A stretch of DNA of 64,000 nt. Origin: Tuctoria greenei (taxonomy: Eukaryota; Streptophyta; Magnoliopsida; Poales; Poaceae). A program made the translations under genes and the position numbers. The stretch covers positions 190,227,999 through 190,291,998 of the forward strand of contig JAYESD010000003.1 of assembly GCA_036927565.1 (NCBI GenBank), given 5' to 3'. The notes below the pieces were generated by a model. It was given only the letters and a program-made list of their open reading frames with translations. It made no database searches and had not been told where the DNA came from. Shown here piece by piece: positions 33,040-44,198 of the stretch. Position 1 is the stretch's first letter. The number at the start of each line of letters is the position of its first letter.

Positions 33040-36000
33040 TGTATAATCCCAGTTTTTCCCTTAATATGAAGTTCAACTATCAGTTTGTTTTCAACCATAG
33101 TGGAGATCAAATGTTGTTGTGCATTTGAACTTGAGATTATTAAGAATTTTTCTTTCACCCATTCTTAAATTTTATTAACATAAGGGATGAACTTCACCAA
33201 TGACCTTAGAATAATTTAAGTGACCTTTCTAAAAGTTTTCGAATTTATTGAATAAAAAAATTTCCAGGGCAAATTACTATGCAGTACGAAGTATATTCAA
33301 ATTCATTTGAATATAGCACTGTACAATTAGGCCCTGCCAAAATATACAAATCTGAGGCAATAAATTTTTTCCAAGGCCTCATAATATTCCAAATAGATTT
33401 CCTGCCAAGTTTCAAGATTTTTGAATTCCATTTGCTATTTTATTTGAGACGCTTAGCAAATTCAAGCCATATTTAGAATTCAAATTATGAATTCTGTTCA
33501 ACTTATTTGAACATCAAGATTTGAACAAACCATCATGGACAGCATGACTTGCTTGACTTATTCCCAAAGTTTCACAATTTTTGAAACTCTTTTGCTATTT
33601 AATTCAGTGACCCATTGAATTTCATTCAATTTCAAATTCAAATTTGAAATTCAAATGAATCTTGTTCCAATTCGAACTTCAACTTCAGAATCAATTTCCA
33701 GATATTTATTTGTGCCTCTCCACAAAAATATGGAATTTTTGGATCAATTTTGTTAGGAGAATTAATGTTGCAGAGAAGGGAAGAGGATAAGGGGAGGTGG
33801 GACCCACTGTCAGCCTCACAAACTCGATTGAAACGATGCCATACTCTGTATCTGGCTGTCCCCGCCGATCGACACCGGAAACGCTCGACACCGCAACGCG
33901 GCATGCAAGCCACCGAGTTGCCTGCTTGCTTGCGCCGTGGCGAGCTCCCCTCGTCCCTCTATGCCTATAAATACCATCCTTTGGCCATCGGCGTCGATCT
34001 CCATCTCTGTTCGCGCCATAGCCGCCGCCTATGTTCTTCGAGCTTTTGGCCGGAGATTGAAGTCGTTTCTCACTGAGCTGTAAGTAGATAAAAGTCTTGT
34101 AACAACCTCATCTACGTGTTCTATTTGGTCATTGTTTGTGACATAGCTTCTATTGGAGGTATTTCGAAGTTTTCCGGTCGCCGTCGAGGAAGCCGTTGGG
34201 AACCTTCACTCCCTCACCATTGAGCTCCGATTCTAGGCCTATTCCAGTCTCGACCCTTTAAGCAAAAAGGTTCGCAACCCTCTCTTGTTTATGCTCACCA
34301 AATTTAAGTCCATGACTTGAACTATAGCTCGAGTTTTTATTCGATAACCGAATTGTTGATCGATAGAACAGCAAGGCTTCGTGCTTACATTCGTTTCATC
34401 CTTACAATCATTCTTAAATCTCGTTAGAAGGTAGCTCCTATATGTCCTCGCGCAACTCCCTGCCCAAGGGCCCCAAAAGTTATCCACCGGGCACCTTAGA
34501 TTTCGAGATTTCGCGGCCGCCGGTTGAAAAACCGTACTTCATCATCGAGCTCATATCTTGCGGTTGTTTCCTCTCTTCCCTAGTCCAGATCCTTGACCCT
34601 TGAAGTCCCAAGAAGCTTTTGGAGATGTTCCCGCGTTGTTTGAGCCTGAGTTGGGTGAGTTCAAGCATGTCCGAGCTCTCACCGCCGCCGTCGCCGTCGC
34701 ACACATTGTTTCGGTCCGTTTCAGCCGATGCCGACCTCACTGACATGCTCAGCGCCCCCGAGAACCCTCAGGCGGTGATTTCTGGCGAGTTTAGCGCAGC
34801 GGTTTGGCCGACGGCGATATCGCCAGCGAGCTACCGCCGCGAGCGCCACCGCACACGGGCGCCAGCCCGAGGTTGAAGAAAGTCGTGGACCCCACGTGTC
34901 AGTCACTGCGGGATCCGGGTGTGGCCCGAGATCTGGTGTGTCTGCGCGGGTTAACCCTGTGGCCCCCGGTGCGGCCCTGCTGCGATTGGTTGGTTTTAAA
35001 CCAGTGGGCCCGGCTGAATTATTTAAGTGTTTCCCTTTGGAAAATAATTCCAAGATTTAACCAAACTTGGAAAATCCAAAACTCCTAGAAGAATTATCCA
35101 AAAATTCCCACATAAATTTTGTTAGAACTAGAATGAAGCATACCTTCCATTGGTGCACTTGGATTTGTGTGAAAATCCATTTAAATTTCTCCATAATTAA
35201 GATAAGCAAAATTCTTATAGAATTCACTCCTACAGTTCTGTTAATTAGAAAATTCCCAATTTTGGTCAGAACACTATTACTTATACACTTGATATCCAGT
35301 AAAAATTTCAAGTTCATTGGACTTCAATTACTGGGTTGATCAGTGTTCCAAATCTCTATGTGGTTATAAATTTAGAAAAATACAAAATCAATTTCAGAAA
35401 TTTCTCCAAACTTGTAAAATCAGTTTCTCCCTGCAGGAATCTTAGAAAATAGTGAAACAAATTTTCCTAGAACCAGTGAGACCCCCTCTACATGGTACAA
35501 CCACTAATAGCCATGATAGGTCTCCAAAATTTCAACCAAAATTTCGAGAAGGTTATTTCTTACCATAATTTTTAGGAACAACAAACTTCCTTGATCATCT
35601 CCTGTTCTTTGCAAGAGTCTTCACTATAGTCACTAGTACCTACCATAAAAGTCCCAAAGCCAATTAAGATCATTATCTTATTTTGATCATAAGATATTAG
35701 CTTATGACCTTAAGCATATTGATTATTTTCAAAGTCATTCGTGTAGTAGCTGAAGTCGAGGAGCAGCCGGAAGCTTTGGAAGTCCAGCTGCCAGAAACTA
35801 ATGTAGACTCGGACTCACATTGAGGCAATCCCCAGTTTGCATTTAAGTTCCTTATAGTGTTTTTGCAGTTTTCATTCATCTTACGTCTTTAGATGTTTGT
35901 GCATTACGTTTAAGGTGTTTGACATCCACTTGCATGGCCCACAAATCCCATGGAGTCTTGGGTAGGTCTACAGCCCGTTGAGTAGAAACTGCTATGCTTA

Positions 36001-36657
36001 CGCTCATAGGAATTCGGTAGAAGTCGAGTAGTTGGAATCTACTCGCGAGATAGGTATTTCATCACATGGGATGAATTGGATCAAGAAATGGTTTATGAAT
36101 ATGAAATTAAGATCGAGCAGCGGGTAGGATGCAGCGAGACGTGGTTTCACGTGTGTAGCCCTGCTTGTGTTGATTGAGGACCGTTTCGTGTGCGGCCCTG
36201 CTGGACAAGCTTGAATTGTATCGGCGACATACTGGAGAAAATGGCTCCAATAAACTGACGTAGCTTGATACTAGTTTGTCGAGGCATTCCGTTCCATTTT
36301 ATAGGCGTGGGTTGAGGGCAGCAAGGTGTAAATCAGCTGGTGGGCATGTCAGAGTACGCCCCACATAGTGACCTCCTGCTCGTGATGGATCGAACGGTTC
36401 GACATTCGAGTGTTTAGTAAAAGGTGGCCATATAAGACTAGTACTGAAGTGTTATGTAGGTACTGCTGTAAGTACTCGCTGACATTTCCAAAAGTGCGTA
36501 TGTGTCGTGTTGTTCCGGTTATGTCCTGATTGCAATCACCGTCCCTCGCGGTAATAGAGTACCACTTGTTCACTGAAGAAGTCAGGGGAATACGATGTAT
36601 TGAATTACAATTGCTTTGCAACCTTGTATAGCTTAGATATAGTACAATTAAAATTTT
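33040..36657 (+). repeat. chromodomain gypsy 5' LTR, 3' end missing
   Basis: It starts TGTATAATCCCAG and parallels 44199-47815 closely. Similarity stops near 36657 (AGTACAATTAAAATTTTACA). The last 0.6 kb of the right LTR, and the PBS that should follow, are absent. It contains a TATA box at 33966. Confidence 0.85.
33966..33973 (+). promoter_or_regulatory. TATA box of the 5' LTR
   Basis: TATAAATA occurs in CCTATAAATACCATCC at the same relative place in both LTRs (33966 and 45124), about 0.93 kb into the LTR and just upstream of a GC-rich, transcript-like block. It is the likely element promoter. Confidence 0.6.
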
Positions 36658-38374
36658 ACAGTTAGTGGGAGACCGTGTCGGGTGGTCTATAACCTGATAG
36701 TATGCATCTCTAGAACTATTCATGTTTTATGGGAGCATGCGAAACACGTATGCCCGAGCGTGTATAAGCCGGTTCATGCAGAAGTCTTTGCTGTACAGAC
36801 GTGGTACAGCCATGTACATCGAGACATGACATCGCTCGAGGGCGACTCACACCAGAGTTGTATGCATTTACTTTCATATATATTATTGTGACGGCTTGTC
36901 GTGTTTCCCCGTGCCGCCCTTGAGGTGTGATGTGAAAGGGGATTGTTTGTCTTCTGCAGCATTGACTATGGTAGCGACCCGTGTATAACACGTTTGCGAG
37001 TGAACGATACTAGGGCCACCTATAAAAGTATCCTGAAATACCGATTAGAATTTTCTTTGGTGAGACACGTAGTACCATCAGTATCAACTTTGATACTTGA
37101 CCATCCCCAATGACAGAATGGATGCATTATATTTTGGAAAGTCTGACTATCAGGTGCTGGTAGGTTTGGACTCCGCAAAAATGAGTTTCGTTTCGACATT
37201 GGGTTAGAACCAAGATTCTTGATTTCTAGCTAAAGTTTGCTCAACTTCGCCAGGTTGTAATCTTGGTTAGTTAGGATTAAAAATAGGGGTATGCACTCGA
37301 AGACCTCTACAACTTTTCTGTTGACCATCAAGGAAGAAAAGCTTGATACTCTGTTGAAATTTGGGGTATGCTTAAACTGCTCCAGATGACCCTACCATTG
37401 TACCAGTCTCTGTATTTTTGCAATAACTCACTGTAGAAAGTCTTTTGCCTTATTGTGATACATATCTCAAAAGGGTATAAGGAAATCTACAGTTTTTTTA
37501 TTTAAAGTTTTTCCTGATTCAAATTTGAGGCAATTCAAATTTCGAGCTCAAAATAGTGAACTGCAGGGCTGCTGTTGAACAACAGTCAGTTCATCTGTCA
37601 AGTTTAGATAGCTCTAGCTTTTGATCCAGAATAGTGAAATGGTCATATATATACATTTATGGAAATCCTAGGAATTCCTCTATCAACTTTACATTGCACT
37701 CATGGCCTGAATCTTGGTGTAGCTGTGTTTAAATTCCTATGGTCGCAAACTTGGTTCTGGCAGACCAGAACATGAAACAGTTTGCACATAGATTCGAATT
37801 AGCGCACTATACCTATATAACAAATGTTTCATGGCCGAAATCTTTTACTTCTGGATTTTTAACTTGATTTTATACAATTTTTATTTTGTCATTACCTTAA
37901 TATATTGTCATGATATACCGGTATAAATTGTGGAAATCACCACATATACAGGAGAGGTTCTGTCAAAATTTCCAGAAAATTTGGGTCAACTTTAAACCTG
38001 TATAGATTCTATTTCCTAGCTCACCTGGATCTGTATGAGTACAATATTGAAAGGTTGTAAAGTGTAATACAACTTTTGTATTCAACCCAACATCTGGATC
38101 TGACGTTTCCTGTATAAAAATTTTGAATTAGTACAGGAAGGTCAGCTGGAACAGAACTGTGATGGGGTTCCTTGGTGTTGTTTCCTTTGGCAGTTGAATT
38201 TGAATTCATTTTCAAAATTCATTTATCACATCCATGATATGATTTTCAACATAGTTTGTTGGATTTGAGTAATTGAACCATTCAAATATTTATTTATAGA
38301 TTGCGGATGTGATGATGCTATTACCGGACGGATGAATATTTTCCACTTGCGCTAGCCGTCCGGGCTTCCCGAGT
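36658..38374 (+). other. 1.7 kb unassigned stretch between truncated LTR and 5' ORF
   Basis: This stretch has no match to the right LTR and no convincing ORF. Part of it (about 37060-38290) is AT-rich and reads like an untranslated leader. The first 350 bp are richer in GC and could be a separate insertion, but no terminal repeats or target duplication were recognised. No TGGTATCAGAGC primer site is present. Confidence 0.5.
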
Positions 38375-39247
38375 ATGTTGCAGGAGATGCTCCAACAGTT
38401 TGGCTTCATCGAGATGCCATGCTATTGGGGACAAGATACGATTGACAGAGGTGTTCTGTCATGCACCATCTTGGTCGACATACCTGCTAGTCCACGTCGT
38501 TATGGATGGGCTCCTTTTTCGGTTACTATCGAGGGAGCTCACTTGGAGGACATTGGGCAATCGCCGCGGGCGAGGCGCTTATGAAGCTTTGCGATCTTCA
38601 TCAAGATGCCATGGCTGGGACTCAATTTGCTCTTATTCCGGTTCGTGGTGTCGCTGGTTTTGAGAGGCAGCGTCGTATGATTGCAGCCTATACACCGTAT
38701 GGCGACACAACCTCGACGACACTTGGAACGTATGCGGCTGCATCCAATATGGTGGTTCTTACTCAAGGTGCAATTATTTAGGAGCAAGTCGAAGCCTTGA
38801 AGCAAGCGACTGAGAGGGGAGATACTCTTGATTATATCAATGAAAATCTACGTTTGTTCCTAGCTCCAACAAATCACGGGCCGAATAAGTGCGAGAGTCA
38901 GCTGCATTATGCGCATTAGACTAAGGAAAGCTCGTGCCAAACAACGGCAAACTCGCAATGAACTGCAGCAAGCTCGTGGTGAGCTGCAAGCGAGTCAGTT
39001 AGAGGTGCAACCACAGCAGGAGTAGCTGTTGGTAGTCACTGAGGAACGAGACACAGCCATTGAGGCAGCTCAAAATTGGGAGTATGAGGCAGAACAACTT
39101 CAGGATAATGTGGTTGAGGCCGAAGCACAATTGCAACCAGTGGTGTATCAACCGGCTCATGATATACCACTAAATATGGGTGAACAAGTGCCTTGGAATG
39201 ACGAAGAGGAAGAAGAAGATCCTGAGGAACTCGAGTACGTTGAATAG
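38375..39247 (+). pseudogene. extra ORF upstream of gag in the chromodomain gypsy, unknown function
   Basis: A protein of roughly 290 residues can be traced through three frames. The N-terminal part (38375-38560) has FIEMPCYWGQDTIDRG and YGWAPFSVTIEG. After a frameshift near 38560, the next part (to 38779) has GEALMKLCDLHQD and FERQRRMIAAYTPYG. A stop at 38779 is followed by more of the same chain and a charged coiled coil rich in Gln, Ala and Glu (38925-39140). The chain ends in an acidic tail (NDEEEEEDPEELEYVE) with a natural stop. I do not recognise a characterised domain. I recall similar hypothetical proteins in grass retroelements, but cannot check that here. Confidence 0.6.
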
Positions 39248-39619
39248 GACGTATTGAAGGGGGATGGGGCAGCACTTCTGCCATCACGGGGTAACGTATA
39301 GTTTAGTAGTTGCTCGTGTTTATTTTGTGGCCATGTTTGTATCATATTAAGAATAGCAGTGGGTATGTATAAGATGACAAGATGTGTATGACATCTCATG
39401 GGGACCAAGTATGGTTGAGATGCACTTCCGTAGTGGGAGTCCGTCGTTTTGGAGTTCACTACTGTAAACTTGGTCATGAGATAATATACCTTGTATAAAG
39501 TTTGTACTTTATCAATATATGCAAATGTTATGCACTTACTCCCTTGTCAATATTCGCACTACTGAATATAAAATGGAAGAAAGAAAAAGAAAACATGTGC
39601 TGATTGTAAGTCATATGGA

Positions 39620-40701
39620 TGTAGAATGGTGCGTACGCGCTCGACGCCTGAAATGAGAGGATCAAGTCGTGGTCATGAGGACGAATCTCCGACCCAGGAG
39701 CCAGCTGCGACACCGCAACAACAAGTTCCATGACCACCACCTCCTGAACTTTCGAGGAGTCTAGTGGAGGTTCTCTCCGCAGTGCTCAGCTCGCACGACG
39801 AGCAAACTGAGTTACTGTGGACTTTGGTTCAACATTCGTCCCGTCAAGGGGGGCGACTAGATGCGGGTCCACGACGGCCTACTCAGACTTCATGTCAACG
39901 CACCCGCCAGTCTTCATGGAGGCCGATGAACCGTTGGAGGCGGACTACTGGCTCCGTTCCACCAAAGGGAAGTTCGGTTTGCTACGAATGACCGAACATC
40001 AGAAGACCCTGTTCGTGGCCCAACAATTACAAGGGTCTGCTAGTTCATGGTGGGCAAATTATCTTGCCGCACGACCAGCCGGCTATGCCTTGAGCTGGGA
40101 GGAGTTCCAGGAGGCGTTTCGCGCCTATCACATACCTCCCGATGTTATGAGGAGAAAGCTTCAAGAGTTCTTGGAGCTGAAGCAAGGAGGAAAGAGTGCT
40201 TACGAGTACTCCAAGGCATTCAAAAACTTGGCCCAATATGCTCAGGACCAAGTGAGTACTAAAGATCGGAAGCGTGAATGCTTGTATCGGGATTTGAACC
40301 CCAAGATGAAGGACAAGCTTGCCTTGTTCAACAGCGGCAGCTTCAACAACATGGTCAATGCCGCAATCGTGCAGGAGGACGCTACTAGGGAGCTGTTCTC
40401 CAACAAGAAGAAAAGGAGTGCTCCGCCGTGCAGCGGAGGGGGTGCTCCTCAGAAGTACCGAGTGTTGTACCGATCACCATCCGTCCAGAGGTGGCAACTG
40501 CCATCGCGACCACCGATGTTTCGGGGTCGCCAGTTCAACAACACCAGCTTTCACCCACAGCAGCAACAAGGTATGAATCCACGTGCACCTCTACCTCCAC
40601 CACGTGCACCGGGATTCCGTCCTCCTTTCTGTACCGGTCAGACCCCGTACACGTGTTTCACGTGTGGTCGTACGGGGCATTTCGCCAAGGACTGCCCGTA
40701 G
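39620..40701 (+). pseudogene. chromodomain gypsy gag
   Basis: The probable start MVRTRSTPEMRGSSRGHED lies at about 39626, with a stop (39731) and a frame change near 39870 before the long frame 39817-40701. The capsid core shows FMEADEPLEADYWLRS, ASSWWANYLA, SWEEFQEAF and YEYSKAFKNLAQYA, typical of Retrotrans_gag. A zinc knuckle CFTCGRTGHFAKDC (40652-40693) ends the frame, and a TAG follows at once. In intact relatives gag reads through to protease in one frame. Confidence 0.88.
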
Positions 40702-41230
40702 AGCGGAGGACAGTCGTCGTACCAGGGAGCAAATCAGCCCCGCAACCAGCCCAAGAATCCAGCCACCAGAACCAGCAACGTCCACCACCTCGCCATTGAG
40801 GACGTTTCAGAAGTCGCACCCGTACTCACGGAAACGTTCTCTCTCATTGATCATCCTATAGTCATCCTTTTTTACACTGGTGCTTCCAACAACTTTATTA
40901 GCAAGTCTTATGTCATCCAATATCAGTTTCCTATCTTTTCCACAAAAACCCCATATTTGATTTGTTCTCCGGGAGGGAAAGTAGTAGCAGATAAGATGGT
41001 CCATAGGGTACCTCTTAATCTGGGTGGGAACATATAGCCTATCTCTCTCATTATACTAGAGCATCAAAATTTAGATGTCATCTTAAGGATGGCATGGTTG
41101 CAATACAACTGTGCTATTATTGACATCGTTCCTTGGAAGATATATCTAAATTCTCCAGTTCACTCTCCTCGAACTCTCACTCTTGAGAGTAATATCCACG
41201 TGACTCCAACTACTTATAACATCGAGGCCT
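40702..41230 (+). pseudogene. chromodomain gypsy protease, catalytic Asp lost
   Basis: The protease reads HPIVILFYTGASNNFIS where DTGAS is expected, so the catalytic Asp has become Tyr (TAC at 40873-40875). The rest is recognisable: FPIFSTKTPYLI, VVADKMVHRVPL, then MAWLQYNCAIIDI. A stop lies near 41036. It lies between gag and RT as usual. Confidence 0.82.
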
Positions 41231-42132
41231 GTAAACTTGAAGACACTCCAGTAGTATGTGAGTATCCGGACATATTTCCCGAAGATCTTCCTGGTATGCC
41301 ACCAGAAAGAGATGTCGAGTTTAAGATTGAACTTGTACTGGGAATAGTGCCAACTTCGAGAAAGCCGTACAAGATGGCGCCTAAGGGACTTGCGGAACTG
41401 AAAGAGCAACTGAAGGAACTTTTGGACAAGGGTTTCATTCGTCCAAGTTCATCACCTTGGGGCTGTTCTGCATTGTTCGTGGAAAAGAAGGATAAAACGT
41501 TGAGACTATGTGTGGACTATCGTCAACTCAATGCTGTCACGATTAAGAACAAGTATCCACTACCACGCATCAAGATTCTGTTCGATCAATCAGTGGGTGC
41601 TAGGGTATTTTCAAAGATGGATCTTCGCTCTGGATATCATCAGATCAGGATTCGACAAGAGGATATACCTAAGACAACATTCTCGACGAGGTATGGATTG
41701 TATGAGTACCTTGTCATATCCTTCGGATTGACCAACGCACCGGCCCATTTCATGTATCTCATGAATTCGTTGTTCATGCTGGATTTGGACAAGTTTGTCG
41801 TGGTCTTCATCGACGACATCCTTGTGTTCTCGAAATCTGAAGAAGAACATGCACAACATTTGCACATCGTGCTTTAGCGATTGCGAGACCACAAGATATA
41901 CGCCAAGTTCAGCAAATGTGAGTTATGGATCACCCAAGTGCCATTTCTAGGGCACGTCATCTCTACCGAGGGGATTGCAGTTGATCCAAGCAAGATTAAG
42001 CAAGTACTCAAATGGGAGTCTCCAAAGTCTGTGCATGAAGTTCGAAGCTTCCTGGGTTTAGCAGGATATTATCGGAGGTTCATTCCAAGTTTCTCCAAGA
42101 TAGCCAAACCAATGACGGAACTTCTGAAATAA
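41231..42132 (+). pseudogene. chromodomain gypsy reverse transcriptase
   Basis: The order is VCEYPDIFPEDLPGMPPERD, then LKELLDKGFIRPSSSPWG, LCVDYRQLNAVT, FSKMDLRSGYHQIRI and the active site VVFIDDILVFSKS. The Asp pair is intact. A TAG at 41877 interrupts after HLHIVL. The thumb and connection (VPFLGHVIS, VRSFLGLAGYYRRFI) run to a TAA at 42130. Only these two stops separate it from an open frame. Confidence 0.92.
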
Positions 42133-42627
42133 GTGAAGAAATATGCATGGACAAAGGAATGTGAGGAAGGTTTTCAAGCATTAGTGAAACACCTCACAAC
42201 AGCGCTGGTATTAGCCCAACCAGACACAACCAGGTCATTTGATGTATATTATGATGCATCTGGGATTGGTTTGGGTTGCGTATTAATGCAAGACAGAAGG
42301 GTGATCGCTTATGGATCACGGTATCTTCGAAACCATGAGTAGCATTATCCGACTCATGATCTTGAGCTCGCTGCCGTGGTACTTGCATTGAAAATGTGGA
42401 GACACTATATATGGGGCAACCTAGTACATCTCTACACTGATCACAAAGCCTTGAAGTACATCTTCACCCAAAAGGACTTCAATATGCGACAACGAAGATG
42501 GTTGGAATTGATCAAAGACTATGAAATTGAGATCCACTACCATCTTGGAAAGGCAAATGTAGTCATGGATGCGCTGAGTCGCAAGTACCATGTCAATAAT
42601 CTTTCTATCACCTTGATAGAAGAATAA
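42133..42627 (+). pseudogene. chromodomain gypsy RNase H
   Basis: Visible motifs are FDVYYDASGIGLGCVLMQ, VIAYGSRYLRNHE, HDLELAAVVLALKMWRHY, VHLYTDHKALKYIF and GKANVVMDALSRK. A TAG at 42340 breaks the frame once. The DAS and DH motifs supply the RNase H catalytic acids. It leads directly into the integrase. Confidence 0.9.
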
Positions 42628-42639
42628 GAACCGAGTCTC

Positions 42640-44126
42640 TACTTGGTTCCATATGGGGCGCTCTACAATCTAGCTCTCATTCTTACCATCAGGGAAGAAA
42701 TTGTGGGGGATCAGAAGAAAGACAAGGGCATATCGCATATTCACCGAAGAACGAAAAAGGGGGATATGAAGTGTTTCTGATGTGACGATGATGGTACCAT
42801 CTGGTTCAAAGACTACATCGTGGTGCCCCGCAATGTGGGACTTTGGAAGAAGATTTTGGACGAAGCTCATTTGTCCAAGTATTCTATTCATCCAGGAAGT
42901 AACAAATTGTATCAATACTTAAAGAAGAAATTTTGGTGGACCCAGATGAAGAGGGAGATAGCGAAGTACGTATCCGAATGTGATACGTTCGGCGGGTGAA
43001 AGCCGACCATCTAAAGACTGCCGGACAACTACAACCTTTAAGCATACCAACCTGGAAATGGGAGGACATCAACATGGATTTTATTGTTGGATTACCTCTC
43101 ACCTTTCGCAAGCATGACTCGATTTGGGTGATAGTCGACCGACTCACCAAGTAGGCTCACTTTATTCGAGTCAATGTCAAATTTGTGGCACGACAATATG
43201 CAAAGTTGTATATTGCCAGGATCCTATGCCTACATGGAGTACCCTACAATATCGTATCAGATCATGGAACCTTGTTCGTTGCTCGATTTTGGGAGCACCT
43301 CCACGCATCTCTGGGTACCAAGTTGATTCAAAGCTCAGCTTACCATCCACAGACTGATGGTCAAACAGAACGAGTAAACCAAGTGCTATAGGATATGCTC
43401 TGCGCCTGTGCCATTCACCATGGTAAGAATTGGGATGATCATCTACCATTAGCGGAGTTTTCATACAACAATGGTTATCAGACTAGCATCGAAATGACAC
43501 CATATGAAGCTCTTAATGGCCGGAAGTGCCGCACACCTTTGAACTAGTGTGAATCCGGTGAACGAGTAATATATGGTATAGACTTGGTGAATGAAGCCAA
43601 AGAACGAGTATGAGTTATTCAAGCCAACCTCAAGGCTGCTCAGCCTCGTCAGAAAAGCTATGCGGACAAATGGAATCAACCCCTTCACCTCGATGTCGGG
43701 GATCACGTTTATCTTCGTGTATCCCCAACGAAAGGGATTCGACGCTTCGAAGCAAAAGGGAAGCTAGCTCCACGTTTCAATGGTCCATTCGCAATAATTG
43801 AACAATATGGACCTGTAGCCTATTCGCTAGAGCTGCCAGTGTCGCTTTCAGGGGTCCACAATGTGTTTCACATTTCACAGTTGAGAAAATGTCTCAAGGC
43901 CCCAACGGAAGTCCATATGGAGGATTTGGAAGCTCTCCAGCCAGATCTTACTTACTCTGAGCATCCAACCCAGATAGTCGATGAGAAGACTCGTACCACA
44001 AGAAACCGCACCATGGATTTCTACAAGGTCATGTGGGGAAACCACACCGCTGAAGAAGCAATATGGGAAAGCGAGGAATATCTTAGAACAAACTATCCGG
44101 ACTTGTTAGCGGCATATGTTCATTAG
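42640..44126 (+). pseudogene. chromodomain gypsy integrase with C-terminal chromodomain
   Basis: The zinc-binding part is degraded (HPGSNKLYQYLKKKFWW, then a frame change near 42998). The core has MDFIVGLPL, IVSDHGTLF and HPQTDGQTERVNQ, so the D, D, E triad is present. Stops lie at 43152, 43388, 43544 and 43609. The last frame (43839-44126) has the GPF module before it (LAPRFNGPFAIIEQYGPVA, 43772-43825). It ends with a chromodomain: PTQIVDEKTRTTRNR, FYKVMWGNHT and EEAIWESEEYLRTNYP. Chromodomains steer insertion toward marked chromatin in chromoviruses. Confidence 0.9.
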
Positions 44127-44175
44127 ATCTTTTTCTTTTATCCCTCCTTTTGTAATCTCGGGACGGGATATTTTT

Positions 44176-44198
44176 AAGGGGGGGGGGGGGCGGGGGAA
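44176..44198 (+). other. polypurine tract of the chromodomain gypsy
   Basis: AAGGGGGGGGGGGGCGGGGG followed by AA lies directly before the right LTR (TGTAAAATCCC at 44199). It primes plus-strand DNA synthesis. The G run is expanded compared with the AAGGGGGG of related copies at 25475 and 62693. Confidence 0.85.

Noticed and set aside
34619..34876. Open frame in the chromodomain gypsy LTR with a relative at 45777-46082
   Set aside because: Similarity follows from the two LTRs being copies. The C-terminal part differs because of a short deletion, and no independent conservation is visible, so it is not called as a gene.
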